The notes: generated from the letters alone by a model not told the origin. A DNA stretch of 64,000 nucleotides from Thermovorax subterraneus (GCA_021608145.1 JAKIHM010000008.1:19765-83764); one strand, 5' to 3'. Numbered from the stretch's first letter, positions 8,270 to 17,157 are shown. Numbers and translations are program-made.

Positions 8270-9859
8270 GTGAATAGGGGCGATAGAGTAAGTTTTTTGT
8301 TCGCCTTTATATTTTTTTTAACAGGAGTTTTAATATTAAGGATTTTTGATATTCAAATATTATCTCACGATTACTTATCCGGCAAAGCTAGGGCTCAATG
8401 GCGGGGAGTTTCGGGGGAAGTAACACGGGGTGGAATTTTTGACAGGAACGGTGAATCTCTTTTGGGTTCTTACGAAGAAAAGTATGTCTATATTTCTCCA
8501 AAGTGGCTAAAAGATACTGAAATTGAATTTCTGCAGAAAAATAACGTCCTAACTAAAACTAATTCGGACGAACCTAAGAGTATAAAGTCATCTGAGATAA
8601 ATTTGGAAATTACTAAAAAGTTTATCGGCAAGACTCCTGGTATTTTTATTTATTCAAAAAAGATGCGTTATGGATCTAGCGCCCTTGCTACTCATTTGGT
8701 TGGGTACAACGGAAAGGCGGGGATAGAAAAAGCTTTCAATCAAATATTGGAGGGAGACAAAAAAGCAAATATATTATTCGATGGTTTTGGGCAACCAATA
8801 CCGGGAATATCGAAAGATGCATCCGGCGAAGAAAATTGGGGAGTCTATCTGACAATTGACAGTAAAATACAATCCGTAGTGGAAAGAATTATGGATCAAT
8901 CGGTAAAAAAAGGCGCCGTTGTCGTAATTGAGGCTGATACTGGTGAGGTTTTGGCCATGGCAAGTAGGCCGAATTATAAACAATATGAACTTGAAAAGTA
9001 TATTAAAGATAACGATTCTCCTCTCATAAATAGAGCTGTGCAAGCCTACATACCAGGTTCGATATTTAAAATCATAGTTCTTTCCGCTGCTCTCGAAGAA
9101 AAGATAGCGACACTAAATGATGAATTTTTTTGTACCGGTTCAGTACGGGTAGGAGGGAATGTAATTCGTTGCAGTAGCTATGAAAAAGGGGGCCACGGGC
9201 GTATTACTTTGAAAGAAGCTTTTGCTCATTCTTGTAATTCTGTTTTCATAGAACTTGGAATAAGGTTGGGTAAAGAAAGGATTTTAAAATACGCGGAGAA
9301 ATTTGGTTTGGGTAAAACGGTATTGGATATACTGCCGGAAGAAAAACCTGGTTACATTCCAACTTACAAGAATGTTTATTATGCCGATCTGAGCAATCTT
9401 TCGATAGGGCAGGGAAACCTTCAAATTACGCCGTTACAAGCAGCACAAATAATGCTCATTATAGTGAATGACGGCCTTAGAAAACCTCCATTGATTATAA
9501 AAAAAGTGGTTGATAAAAACGGAATTGTAAAGCAGATTGAATTTGAGGAAAGGACGGCGGAGAGAATAATTTCACCAGATACCGCAAAAAAGGTACGAGA
9601 GTCCCTTGAGGCAGTGGTAGATTACGGAAGCGGCTTGTTCGCAGCTCCTTCGGAAGATGTTTTTAAAGCGGCAGGGAAGACAGGAACCGCCGAACTAGGC
9701 GACGGAACTAATCATGCATGGTTTGTGGGATATTTCCCGGCGGACAATCCACGATATATCATAGCCGTTTTTATAGAAAAAGGGCAGTCAGGTCCTTTAA
9801 GAGCGGCTCCTGTCTTTAGAAAAATTGCAGAAGAAATTTATTTTTTGAACGGAAAGTAA
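8270..9859 (+). CDS. Class B penicillin-binding protein (monofunctional transpeptidase)
   Basis: This ~529-residue peptidoglycan D,D-transpeptidase has an N-terminal membrane segment (about residues 8-26) and a PBP dimerisation domain. The transpeptidase domain has SIFK (catalytic Ser about residue 262), SCN (about 320) and KTGTAE (about 469). It lacks PASTA repeats. The GTG start has GGGTGA 6 nt upstream; an in-frame TTG at 8264 is the alternative. It lies between mltG and sigK, so a sporulation or cortex role like SpoVD/PbpI is plausible but not shown. Confidence 0.92.
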   Translation: MNRGDRVSFLFAFIFFLTGVLILRIFDIQILSHDYLSGKARAQWRGVSGEVTRGGIFDRNGESLLGSYEEKYVYISPKWLKDTEIEFLQKNNVLTKTNSDEPKSIKSSEINLEITKKFIGKTPGIFIYSKKMRYGSSALATHLVGYNGKAGIEKAFNQILEGDKKANILFDGFGQPIPGISKDASGEENWGVYLTIDSKIQSVVERIMDQSVKKGAVVVIEADTGEVLAMASRPNYKQYELEKYIKDNDSPLINRAVQAYIPGSIFKIIVLSAALEEKIATLNDEFFCTGSVRVGGNVIRCSSYEKGGHGRITLKEAFAHSCNSVFIELGIRLGKERILKYAEKFGLGKTVLDILPEEKPGYIPTYKNVYYADLSNLSIGQGNLQITPLQAAQIMLIIVNDGLRKPPLIIKKVVDKNGIVKQIEFEERTAERIISPDTAKKVRESLEAVVDYGSGLFAAPSEDVFKAAGKTGTAELGDGTNHAWFVGYFPADNPRYIIAVFIEKGQSGPLRAAPVFRKIAEEIYFLNGK

Positions 9860-9865
9860 ACATGC

Positions 9866-9893
9866 ACTTCTTTTCACCCAAAGTCATATTATA
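9866..9893 (+). promoter_or_regulatory. Candidate SigE/SigK-type promoter of sigK
   Basis: CATATTATA (9885-9893) fits the SigK -10 pattern CATANNNTA and resembles the SigE -10. An AC dinucleotide (9866-9867) lies 17 nt upstream, as in SigK promoters. In Bacillus, sigK is transcribed by SigE and SigK. Confidence 0.45.
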
Positions 9894-9968
9894 TAGGTAC
9901 GCGAGGAAGGAGGATTCAAATGGAAGGCATCCTGTCTTCCCTTGTGACTTTGGGTTTTTTATTTTTTA
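9876..9968 (+). terminator. Long-range hairpin with T tract spanning the sigK start
   Basis: A perfect 11-bp inverted repeat pairs ACCCAAAGTCA (9876-9886) with TGACTTTGGGT (9945-9955). It is followed by T6-A-T6 inside the sigK coding region. The left arm overlaps the candidate promoter -10, so only read-through RNA from the upstream PBP gene would contain both arms. Part of the T tract is forced by hydrophobic codons of the pro-sequence. Confidence 0.45.
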
Positions 9969-10639
9969 AAGAACTGCTTACATGGATGGGGTACATTACT
10001 AACAACAATACTTTTCCGCAACCGCTCGCTCCTGAAGAAGAAGAAAAATATCTCGAACTATATAAAAAAGGTGACGAAGAGGCTAAAAACATATTAATAG
10101 AACGGAATTTGAGACTAGTTGCCCACATAGTTAAAAAATTCGCTAATACTGGAGAAGATATGGATGACCTGATTTCTATAGGCACTATCGGGTTAATAAA
10201 AGCCATAAATACGTTTAATGAAACCAAGGGTAACCGACTGGCCACTTACGCTGCACGATGCATAGAAAACGAAATTTTGATGAATCTTCGTTCGACAAAG
10301 AAAACGAAGGTTGAAGTGTCTTTGCAGGATCCCATAGGTGTCGACAAGGAAGGCAATGAAATTTCTCTGATGGACGTATTAGGCACCGATTCCGATGCTA
10401 TAATAGATGAAATAACGAATAAATTTCAGCTGAAGAAACTCAGGGACAAAGTGGGAACGGTTCTGGAAGAACGCGAAAAAAGGGTAATAGAATTGAGGTA
10501 CGGGTTATACGATGGTAAAGTAAGAACTCAGAGGGAAACAGCCAAGATATTGGGGATTTCTAGATCTTATGTATCTAGAATAGAAAAAAAAGCAATAAAG
10601 AAATTATTTTATGAGTTTTTTTCAGAAGGGTGCAGTTAA
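9920..10639 (+). CDS. sigK: RNA polymerase sporulation sigma factor SigK (pro-SigK)
   Basis: This is the late mother-cell sigma factor, 239 residues. It has an N-terminal hydrophobic pro-sequence of about 20 residues ([15 protein letters not shown]) that must be cleaved for activity, followed by [14 protein letters not shown] as in Bacillus SigK. Region 2 ([26 protein letters not shown]) and region 4 ([23 protein letters not shown]) are intact. The gene is uninterrupted, so there is no skin-type element here. AAGGAGGA precedes the ATG. A candidate SigE/SigK promoter and an unusual hairpin overlap its 5' end. Confidence 0.96.
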   Translation: MEGILSSLVTLGFLFFKELLTWMGYITNNNTFPQPLAPEEEEKYLELYKKGDEEAKNILIERNLRLVAHIVKKFANTGEDMDDLISIGTIGLIKAINTFNETKGNRLATYAARCIENEILMNLRSTKKTKVEVSLQDPIGVDKEGNEISLMDVLGTDSDAIIDEITNKFQLKKLRDKVGTVLEEREKRVIELRYGLYDGKVRTQRETAKILGISRSYVSRIEKKAIKKLFYEFFSEGCS

Positions 10640-10654
10640 TGGGTTTCTTAAGTA

Positions 10655-10663
10655 TGATATAAT
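10655..10663 (+). promoter_or_regulatory. Extended -10 promoter for the YqeG-type phosphatase gene
   Basis: TGATATAAT (TGN plus perfect TATAAT at 10658-10663) lies about 45 nt before the ATG. No good -35 is visible (TTAATG at 10636), as is common for extended -10 promoters. Confidence 0.55.
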
Positions 10664-10708
10664 TTATATGCACTTTTTTTATTTAAAAAAATTTCCACGG
10701 AGGCTTAT

Positions 10709-11221
10709 ATGTTGAACTTATTTTTGCCAGATTTTTATGTTACGGACATCTTCGAAATAGATTTTGATTATTTGAAGAAAAACAATATAAAAGCTATTTT
10801 GGTTGATCTAGATAATACTCTAGTCCCTTGGAATTCAAGCGAAGTGAATGACAAACTTATAAAATGGATTGAAGAAGGCAAAGAAAAAGGGTTTAAATTT
10901 TGTATTGTTTCAAACAATTTAGCTCGTAGAATAATAGAGTTCTCGAAAAAATTGGGGATTCCCGCTGTAACAGGTGCCTTTAAACCGGGCAAAAAAATTT
11001 TTTTAAAAGGATTGGAAGTTACGGGAACTACGGCTAAAGAAACCGCTTTTGTAGGTGACCAGTTATTCACAGATGTTTTAGGGGCTAAAAGGATGGGAAT
11101 GACGGTAATATTGGTAAAACCCATAAGTGAAAAAGAGTTTTTCTGGACAAGAATAATAAGGCGATTTGAGAAAAAGTTGATCGATTTTATGCAAAAAAGA
11201 GGTCTATTAACAAAATTTTAG
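10709..11221 (+). CDS. YqeG family HAD IIIA-type phosphatase
   Basis: The protein has 170 residues, normal for the family. HAD motif I is LVDLDNTLVPW (about residues 31-41), motif II is the Ser/Asn of CIVSNN, a Lys lies in KPGKK, and motif III is FVGDQLFTDVLGA. Related proteins are annotated as phosphatases of the phosphatidylglycerophosphatase (GEP4) superfamily; the substrate in bacteria is not settled. It has its own extended -10 promoter and probably forms a single-gene unit between sigK and the pilus operon. Confidence 0.9.
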   Translation: MLNLFLPDFYVTDIFEIDFDYLKKNNIKAILVDLDNTLVPWNSSEVNDKLIKWIEEGKEKGFKFCIVSNNLARRIIEFSKKLGIPAVTGAFKPGKKIFLKGLEVTGTTAKETAFVGDQLFTDVLGAKRMGMTVILVKPISEKEFFWTRIIRRFEKKLIDFMQKRGLLTKF

Positions 11222-11315
11222 GTGTTTTAGAGCAATTTTTATGTGATTTTGGAGGAATTTGAAAAATAATGTTGAATATTTACCTATGTAGGAAAAATTT
11301 ACTACAGGTGATACG

Positions 11316-12971
11316 GTGATAAAAAAAATTGGAGAAATATTGCTGGAATGCAACATAATTTCTAAATATCAACTAGAAAATGCTTTGGATTTACAAAAAA
11401 AGAGTGGCAAAAAAATTGGCGAAATATTAGTTGAACTCGGTTTAATAAAAGAAAAATTGCTAATGGAAGTTTTGGAATTTCAATTGGGAATACCCTATGT
11501 GGATTTAAATGCTTATGATATCGACCCGGAAATAATAAAATTCTTACCAGAAAGTTTTGCAAGAAAGTACAACGCTTTCCCCCTAAAATATAAAGAAGGC
11601 GTGCTTACGTTAGCTTTAAGTGATCCTATAGACATTGTTGCAATAAATGCCTTAAGGGTTATAACTGGAAAAGAAATTCAAATAGCACTAGCGTCAAAAT
11701 CCCAGATAGAGCGGGCAATAGAAATATTTTACTCGGCAAAAGATTCTATAAAAGAAGTTTTACAAAATATAGGTGTTCGACTCCAAGAGTCGTTCTCAGA
11801 GGATTTATACGATCAAGAAAATGCTCCAATAATAAAATTGGTAAATACTGTGTTATTCAGGGCAATATCTGAAGGCGCAAGTGACATACATATAGAACCC
11901 CAGGGAAAAGAGATCAGAGTAAGGTATCGTATAGACGGGGAGTTATTCGAAGTTATCAGATGGCCGAAAGAACTTCTCGATTCCGTAGTTACGAGAATTA
12001 AAATTATGGGTGGCATGGATATAGCTCAGAAAAGAATTGCACAGGATGGACATTTTGATTTCCCTATTAACGATAACATATATGACATTAGGGTATCGAC
12101 GATGCCAACAATTCACGGAGAAAAACTGGTCCTTAGAATATTCAATCATCAGCGGATGACACTGGATTTGAAATACTTGGGATTTGACAGCTATGAACTG
12201 GATTTGATATCGAAAATGCTCCAATTCCCGCACGGAATGATACTCGTTACTGGACCGACCGGAAGTGGTAAAACGACGACTCTTTATTCCATGCTGAATC
12301 ACATCAATAATTCATCAAAAAACATAGTTACGTTAGAAGATCCAGTAGAATACATAATTGACGGTATAAATCAATTACAAATAAATCCAAAAGCTGGAGT
12401 TACTTTTGCCCAGGCCCTTCGTTCAATTTTGAGACAGGATCCAAACGTCATAATGATAGGGGAAATAAGGGACAGGGAAACGGCGGAGATAGCGGTAAGA
12501 GCTGCGCTTACCGGACATTTGGTCCTTTCAACTCTACATACAGGAGATGCGGTTGGGTCAATAACTAGATTGCTCGATATGGGCGTGGAGGCATCATTGG
12601 TAGCTTCCAGCTTAATAGGGGTAGTTTCACAGAGGTTGATAAGAAAAATATGTCCATACTGTAAGGAAGAATACCAACCGGACGTGCAAGACTTAATAGC
12701 ATTAGGTTTGGATGTAAACCAAAAACTATTTCACGGGAAAGGCTGTAATCTGTGTAATAAGTCGGGGTTTAGCGGGAGAACTGTCATAGCAGAGATTCTT
12801 CTCCTTACTCAAAAGCATCGGGAACTAATCACTAGAGGAAATTTAACCGAGGAATTTACAAAAGTTTCTAAGCAGATGGATTTTAGGAGCATTCGAGAAA
12901 CTGCAGTAAAAAAAGTTATTGAAGGGGTAACCACACCGAGAGAAATAATCAAGGTTATTTTTTCTAATTAG
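11316..12971 (+). CDS. pilB: Type IV pilus / type II secretion assembly ATPase PilB (GspE)
   Basis: This 551-residue hexameric ATPase powers extension of pilin-like fibres. The N-terminal MshEN domain has two copies of the KIGEIL...Q repeat (about residues 4-60), the motif that binds cyclic di-GMP in related ATPases. The ATPase core has GPTGSGKTTT (Walker A, about 313-322), the Asp box and IRDRETAEIA. The zinc-binding tetracysteine is CPYC (about 445) and CNLC (about 478). It starts with GTG. It is first gene of a ten-gene pilus operon with short spacings. Confidence 0.94.
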   Translation: MIKKIGEILLECNIISKYQLENALDLQKKSGKKIGEILVELGLIKEKLLMEVLEFQLGIPYVDLNAYDIDPEIIKFLPESFARKYNAFPLKYKEGVLTLALSDPIDIVAINALRVITGKEIQIALASKSQIERAIEIFYSAKDSIKEVLQNIGVRLQESFSEDLYDQENAPIIKLVNTVLFRAISEGASDIHIEPQGKEIRVRYRIDGELFEVIRWPKELLDSVVTRIKIMGGMDIAQKRIAQDGHFDFPINDNIYDIRVSTMPTIHGEKLVLRIFNHQRMTLDLKYLGFDSYELDLISKMLQFPHGMILVTGPTGSGKTTTLYSMLNHINNSSKNIVTLEDPVEYIIDGINQLQINPKAGVTFAQALRSILRQDPNVIMIGEIRDRETAEIAVRAALTGHLVLSTLHTGDAVGSITRLLDMGVEASLVASSLIGVVSQRLIRKICPYCKEEYQPDVQDLIALGLDVNQKLFHGKGCNLCNKSGFSGRTVIAEILLLTQKHRELITRGNLTEEFTKVSKQMDFRSIRETAVKKVIEGVTTPREIIKVIFSN

Positions 12972-12988
12972 AAGAGGTGTTCTTCCAA

Positions 12989-14194
12989 TTGGCTGTATAT
13001 TACTATCGCGGTAAAAACTTGAAAGGGGAAATATTGCATGGAGTTTACGAAACGCAGAGTGAAACCGACATCGTTGAACTCTTGAGAAAAAATGGGTTCT
13101 ATCCGGTCGCCATTAAAAAACATCCTTTCTATTCTTTTTTGTACTTTTTGGGAGAGATTTCTTTAAATAAAAAATATAATGAGCTTGCATTTTTTTGCCG
13201 TCAGATGTCCGGAATGCTTGAAGCGGGCATGCCCGTAATGGATTGTCTTGCGGTCTTATGTCAGCAAAGTTCCCATCCTGGCCTGGCGAGGACTTTAAAA
13301 AAAATGATGAGAGATTTAAATAGAGGTTTTACTTTGTCGGAAGCTTTCAAAAATCAACCGGGTATATTTCCGGATATACTCGTATATGCCGTGGAAACGG
13401 GGGAAATTTCGGGCAAGCTAGAAGACATCCTGAAAAAGTTGGCGGTGTATTTTGATACCATAGCGAAATACCAGCAGCGTTTTAAAACCTCCATGATTTA
13501 TCCGACCATTTTGGGTCTTATAAGTATAGCCGTTTACTATTTTTTATCAAGCACCTTAATACCATTGTATTCCAATATGTTTAAAGAAGCCGGAATTTAC
13601 CTTCCTATGGCAACTCAAATTTTTATAGCTATTACTGTTAAATCAAAAGCACTTGCGATTATTCTGAGTTTAGTCGTTATATCGATATTAGTGATACACC
13701 AAAAGTACAGACAAAATTTAAAATTGGCTTACAAAGTCGACAAATTTTTACTTAACCTACCATTGCTAGGGCTTTTAATAAAAAACCACAACGCGGCTAA
13801 TTTTTGCAGTATTCTCGGAATTTTATTGTCAAGCGGCATACCTTTGATAAAGGCTATGGAAATTGCTGAAAACCATACAAATAATTGTGTATTTAAATTG
13901 GAGTTGCAATTAGCTAGAGAAAATATAAAAAAAGGAGAAACATTGGCAAATTCCCTGAGAACTTCATCTTATCCCGTATTTATGTTGAAGATGTTGCAAA
14001 CGGGTGCAGAATCGGGTAAACTAGATGAAATTTTGTTTAAGACCGCTGAATATTATGATAACGAAGTTAATGCTTTACAACAGAGGGTCTTAGCTTTGGC
14101 TGAACCGCTGGCAATTCTTATAATGTCAGTAATTATAGGCTTTGCGGTAATCTCAGCGATTCTTCCTATGTTTCACATGTATACTATATTTTAG
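12989..14194 (+). CDS. pilC: Type IV pilus inner-membrane platform protein PilC (GspF family)
   Basis: This ~401-residue polytopic protein forms the platform on which pilins assemble. Two GspF cytoplasmic repeats are visible (FFCRQMSGMLEAGMPVMDCLAVL and FCSILGILLSSGIPLIKAMEIA), each followed by membrane segments, with three membrane segments overall. TTG 12989 is preferred because AAGAGGTG lies 9 nt upstream and the YYYRGKNLKGE start fits the family; GTG 12977 is an in-frame alternative. It begins 17 nt after pilB. Confidence 0.93.
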   Translation: MAVYYYRGKNLKGEILHGVYETQSETDIVELLRKNGFYPVAIKKHPFYSFLYFLGEISLNKKYNELAFFCRQMSGMLEAGMPVMDCLAVLCQQSSHPGLARTLKKMMRDLNRGFTLSEAFKNQPGIFPDILVYAVETGEISGKLEDILKKLAVYFDTIAKYQQRFKTSMIYPTILGLISIAVYYFLSSTLIPLYSNMFKEAGIYLPMATQIFIAITVKSKALAIILSLVVISILVIHQKYRQNLKLAYKVDKFLLNLPLLGLLIKNHNAANFCSILGILLSSGIPLIKAMEIAENHTNNCVFKLELQLARENIKKGETLANSLRTSSYPVFMLKMLQTGAESGKLDEILFKTAEYYDNEVNALQQRVLALAEPLAILIMSVIIGFAVISAILPMFHMYTIF

Positions 14195-14210
14195 AAAGAG
14201 GGGATTTTTA

Positions 14211-14555
14211 TTGGCATATAAAAGAGAAAGAGGTTTTACGTTGCTTGAGCTGCTCATAGTCATAGCAATTATTGCTTTGGTTCTAGCAGTTGCTGTTCCT
14301 AGCGTATCAGGCTTGATAAATGAGTCTAAACAAAAAATAGCTAAAACTAATGAAAGCATAATCAAAAATGCCCTTGAAATGTATTATACCACATACGAAA
14401 AATATCCAGTAGGCGATATAAATGACTTAAAAACAGCTTTAGTCCCGACTTACTTAAGTCGAGATAGCTGGGATAAGATGATAGGGAAGTTTGACATAAA
14501 TTATAGTTCTTCAGACGGTGCCAGTTTCAATTTAACAGTAAACCCCAAAAATTAA
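14211..14555 (+). CDS. Prepilin-like protein, major pseudopilin type (GspG-like)
   Basis: This 114-residue protein has a class III prepilin signal: basic KRER, then G|FTLLELLIVIAIIALVL with Glu at +5 and a hydrophobic helix. The short C-terminal domain (TYEKYPVGDINDLKTALVPTYL) resembles GspG/ComGC-type major subunits. It is probably the main fibre subunit of this operon. Start TTG 14211 follows AGAAAGAGGGG. No prepilin peptidase gene is present in the window. Confidence 0.88.
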   Translation: MAYKRERGFTLLELLIVIAIIALVLAVAVPSVSGLINESKQKIAKTNESIIKNALEMYYTTYEKYPVGDINDLKTALVPTYLSRDSWDKMIGKFDINYSSSDGASFNLTVNPKN

Positions 14556-14579
14556 ATTCTATCTCTTGAGGTGACACAA

Positions 14580-15029
14580 TTGAGAATAAAGTTAGACTCC
14601 AAAGGCTTCACGTTGATAGAAACTATTACAGCAACAGCAATTTTCTGTGCTATTTATTTTTGTGTCGTTCCCAATATGAAGGATATTATGGAAAGTTTCA
14701 AACTGCAACTTGCAGCTCAAAAATTGTCCCAAGACATAAGAACTATCCAACAACAGGCAATTGCCGAAGGCGAAAACTACAAAATCCTGTTTGACGTGTA
14801 CAGGCGTGACAATTATCAAATACTTAAGGGCTTTAAATCATCAAGAGTATTTTTGCCGAAAGGAATTTCCTTTTTATGGACGAATTTTCCTGATAATACA
14901 TTGATATTTACTCCTTCTGGAGCACCACAGCAGGGGGGCACAGTATCTATGAAGAATCAAAAGAAAAGACTTTATATCATCATAAATGTGGCTACAGGAA
15001 GAGTGAGGATTAGTGAAACTTCCCCGTAA
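14580..15029 (+). CDS. Prepilin-like minor pseudopilin (GspH-like)
   Basis: This protein of about 149 residues has the prepilin signal KG|FTLIETITATAIFCAIYF. The globular part has the helix LAAQKLSQDIRTIQQQAIAEG, typical of GspH/FimT minor pilins. TTG 14580 fits the GAGGTGA site (14568-14574); the upstream GTG 14571 lacks one. It overlaps the next gene by 17 nt, so translational coupling is likely. Confidence 0.85.
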   Translation: MRIKLDSKGFTLIETITATAIFCAIYFCVVPNMKDIMESFKLQLAAQKLSQDIRTIQQQAIAEGENYKILFDVYRRDNYQILKGFKSSRVFLPKGISFLWTNFPDNTLIFTPSGAPQQGGTVSMKNQKKRLYIIINVATGRVRISETSP

Positions 15030-15396
15030 AAATAATAGAGCGGACAAAGGTTTTACTTTACTTGAAATAGCGGTAGCCGTTGCAATTCTGGGGATTGTGG
15101 TTGCATCTTTAGTCGGTCTTTTTGTCCAGAGTCTTTTCGCGTCAAAATTTAGCAAGGAGGTTACTGCAGCTACATTGCTAGCCCAGGAGAAAATAGAAGA
15201 AATTAAAAGTTTGTCCTTTGAAGAACTTCAAAAAGATGAAGGACTTACAGAAGAAACTGTGGAAGTGAGCGGGATAGAATTTATTCTTTGCCAAAAAATT
15301 GAAAAAGTTAACGATGTTTTGATGAAAATTAGCGTGGAGGTGAGAACAAAAAATAACAATGGACTTAGAATCGTCACGTATCGCGGGAAATTTTAG
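15013..15396 (+). CDS. Prepilin-like minor pseudopilin (GspI/PilV-like)
   Basis: This 127-residue protein has the prepilin signal KG|FTLLEIAVAVAILGIVVASLVGLF. The following segment, ATLLAQEKIEEIKSLSFEEL, is the usual helix of GspI/PilV-type minor pilins. The GTG start lies inside the end of the preceding gene, and its own 3' end overlaps the next start by 38 nt. This is a tightly packed arrangement suggesting coupled translation. Confidence 0.86.
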   Translation: MKLPRKNNRADKGFTLLEIAVAVAILGIVVASLVGLFVQSLFASKFSKEVTAATLLAQEKIEEIKSLSFEELQKDEGLTEETVEVSGIEFILCQKIEKVNDVLMKISVEVRTKNNNGLRIVTYRGKF

Positions 15397-15847
15397 AAAC
15401 GAAAAAGGAATGACCCTTATCGAACTGATACTATCAGCAGCAATATTGTCCCTTTTATTAGTTGCATTGTATACATTCCTTGTGACAGGAATGAAAATAT
15501 ATAATCAAAGTTGGGAAGATTTGTCGAACCTGCAAAATGCTCGCTATGCAATGAATAGACTTTCAATTGCGATATCGCAGGCAAGAGATGTCAAGGTTGT
15601 ATCAAATAGCAAAATAGAAGTAACGTTGGCAGACTGCTCCAAAGTTTATTATTACTTGGAATACGGAACGCTGTACCGGGAAAAAAACGGTGGGAAAAAT
15701 CCAGTAGCGGAACTTTCCTTCCTTGAATTCCGACAGAATTCAGATTCCAAAGTTGTGAAAATTGTACTAAAAGCTGGTAAAGAAAGAGACATTACTTTCA
15801 AAACATCCGTAACCCCTTTCGGGGCTTTAATTAGAGGACAGCCTTGA
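15359..15847 (+). CDS. Prepilin-like minor pseudopilin (GspJ/PilW-like)
   Basis: This 162-residue protein has the signal KG|MTLIELILSAAILSLLLVALYTFLV and a helix (NARYAMNRLSIAISQARDV) typical of GspJ/PilW minor subunits. The mature N-terminal residue is Met, which prepilin peptidases tolerate. ATG 15359 overlaps the preceding gene. Together the three minor subunits probably form the tip complex that primes fibre assembly (family knowledge). Confidence 0.85.
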   Translation: MDLESSRIAGNFRNEKGMTLIELILSAAILSLLLVALYTFLVTGMKIYNQSWEDLSNLQNARYAMNRLSIAISQARDVKVVSNSKIEVTLADCSKVYYYLEYGTLYREKNGGKNPVAELSFLEFRQNSDSKVVKIVLKAGKERDITFKTSVTPFGALIRGQP

Positions 15848-15868
15848 ATCTCCGGAGGTGAGGAAAAA

Positions 15869-16141
15869 ATGGAGAAAAAGTTGTGGCTAAAAAATTATAT
15901 GGAAGACGTGGTATTTTCTCTTTTGGATGGACTGATAAACGAAAAAGATGCGTGCAACTGCGAAAGATGTAGGTACGATATCGCGGCTATAGCATTAAAC
16001 AATTTACCTCCTAAATACGTCGTAACAGAAAGCGGCGAAGTTTTTGCAAAAACGCAATTATTGAATCAGCAGTTTAAGACCAATGCAGTGGTCGAAATAC
16101 TAAAAGCTATAGAGATTGTACGGAATAATCCGCACCATTGA
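15869..16141 (+). CDS. comFB: ComFB family protein
   Basis: This 90-residue protein matches the late competence protein ComFB family: KNYMEDVVFSLLDGLI, a Cys cluster (C29, C31, C34) and YDIAAIALNNLPPKYVVT. In cyanobacteria, ComFB-type proteins have been described as cyclic-nucleotide receptors that influence type IV pili; that function is not shown here. Its place between pilin genes and pilM supports a pilus-regulatory role. A GGAGGTGAGG site precedes the ATG. Confidence 0.88.
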   Translation: MEKKLWLKNYMEDVVFSLLDGLINEKDACNCERCRYDIAAIALNNLPPKYVVTESGEVFAKTQLLNQQFKTNAVVEILKAIEIVRNNPHH

Positions 16142-16155
16142 TGAAAGGTGAAATT

Positions 16156-17157
16156 ATGTTAAAATTTTCGAGATATGCCGGAATTGATATGGGGAATAAA
16201 ACTATAAAGATTGTTCAACTAGAAAAATATAAAAATAAAATAAGAATAAAAAATATATTGTCTATTCCTAATCGTTCGCAGAATCCATTTTATTCAAAGG
16301 AAGCATTGAGCGAAAACCTGAATGCTGTGTTTGACCTTATAAAAGATCATCTAAGAAAACAGAAAATAACTATTGGCATTCCGAACGATAGAGTGCTTTA
16401 TAAAAAAATAGAACTGCCCAAAATGAGACCTGGAGAACTAAAACAAGCTATTTTGTGGGAGAAAAGGGAATTATTAGCACAATTGGAAGGAGAATATGTC
16501 GTAGACTATGAAGTGATAAAAACCCACGCCAATTCTTATGAAATTTTAATGGCCGCATCGTTAAAAGGTGAAGTAATTGAATACGTTAACACTGCCAGAA
16601 AATTTGGACTAGCTCTTGAAGCCATAGATATCTATCCGCTTTCAATTGCACGGGTATTTAAATCCTCGTTTCCAGAACATAATCTGGCAGTAGTCGACAT
16701 TGGCGCTTCAAGGACTGAAATTACCCTTTTTGATTGCGACAAGGTAGATTTTACTTATTCAGTTCCTATAGGCGGCAATGCTATGACAAAATTAATAGCT
16801 AAATCCCTTTCACTCAATGAGTTCGATGCAGAATCAATCAAAATAAATCCCGGAAATCATCAAAACGAAGTTAAAGAATGCCTTACCCCTCTAATTCATC
16901 ATCTGACGCTTCAGATAATTAGATGCATAAAGTATTTTCAACGAAAAAAGGGTGAGGAAGTAAAAACCGCCGTTTTTACCGGTGGTGGGGGAAAGCTACT
17001 AGGGTTGAAAGACTACTTTTTCAATGAAACGCGAATCGAAGTACTACTGGCCAATGAGATCGACTTTCCTTTTGAAATAGACCCAATTTTGAAAAGTGCT
17101 TTTGATAAGATGGAATTTTCGTGTGCTTTAGGTTATGCCTTGAGAGGAGCATTCTAG
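16156..17157 (+). CDS. pilM: Type IV pilus assembly protein PilM (actin-like ATPase)
   Basis: This ~333-residue cytoplasmic actin-fold protein links the pilus platform to PilN. The N-terminal phosphate loop YAGIDMGNKTIKIVQL, the second nucleotide motif AVVDIGASRTEITLF and the FTGGGGKLLGL motif are visible. ATG 16156 has AAAGGTG 5 nt upstream; the ATG at 16141 overlaps the comFB stop and has no site. Its stop overlaps the GTG of pilN. Confidence 0.9.
   Translation: MLKFSRYAGIDMGNKTIKIVQLEKYKNKIRIKNILSIPNRSQNPFYSKEALSENLNAVFDLIKDHLRKQKITIGIPNDRVLYKKIELPKMRPGELKQAILWEKRELLAQLEGEYVVDYEVIKTHANSYEILMAASLKGEVIEYVNTARKFGLALEAIDIYPLSIARVFKSSFPEHNLAVVDIGASRTEITLFDCDKVDFTYSVPIGGNAMTKLIAKSLSLNEFDAESIKINPGNHQNEVKECLTPLIHHLTLQIIRCIKYFQRKKGEEVKTAVFTGGGGKLLGLKDYFFNETRIEVLLANEIDFPFEIDPILKSAFDKMEFSCALGYALRGAF

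Noticed and set aside
11259..11319. Leader peptide before pilB (ATG 11269, stop overlapping the pilB GTG)
   Set aside because: The GGAGG site is 13 nt from ATG 11269 (3 nt from TTG 11259), neither good; the 16-codon frame may be chance, although its stop overlaps the pilB start as GTGA.
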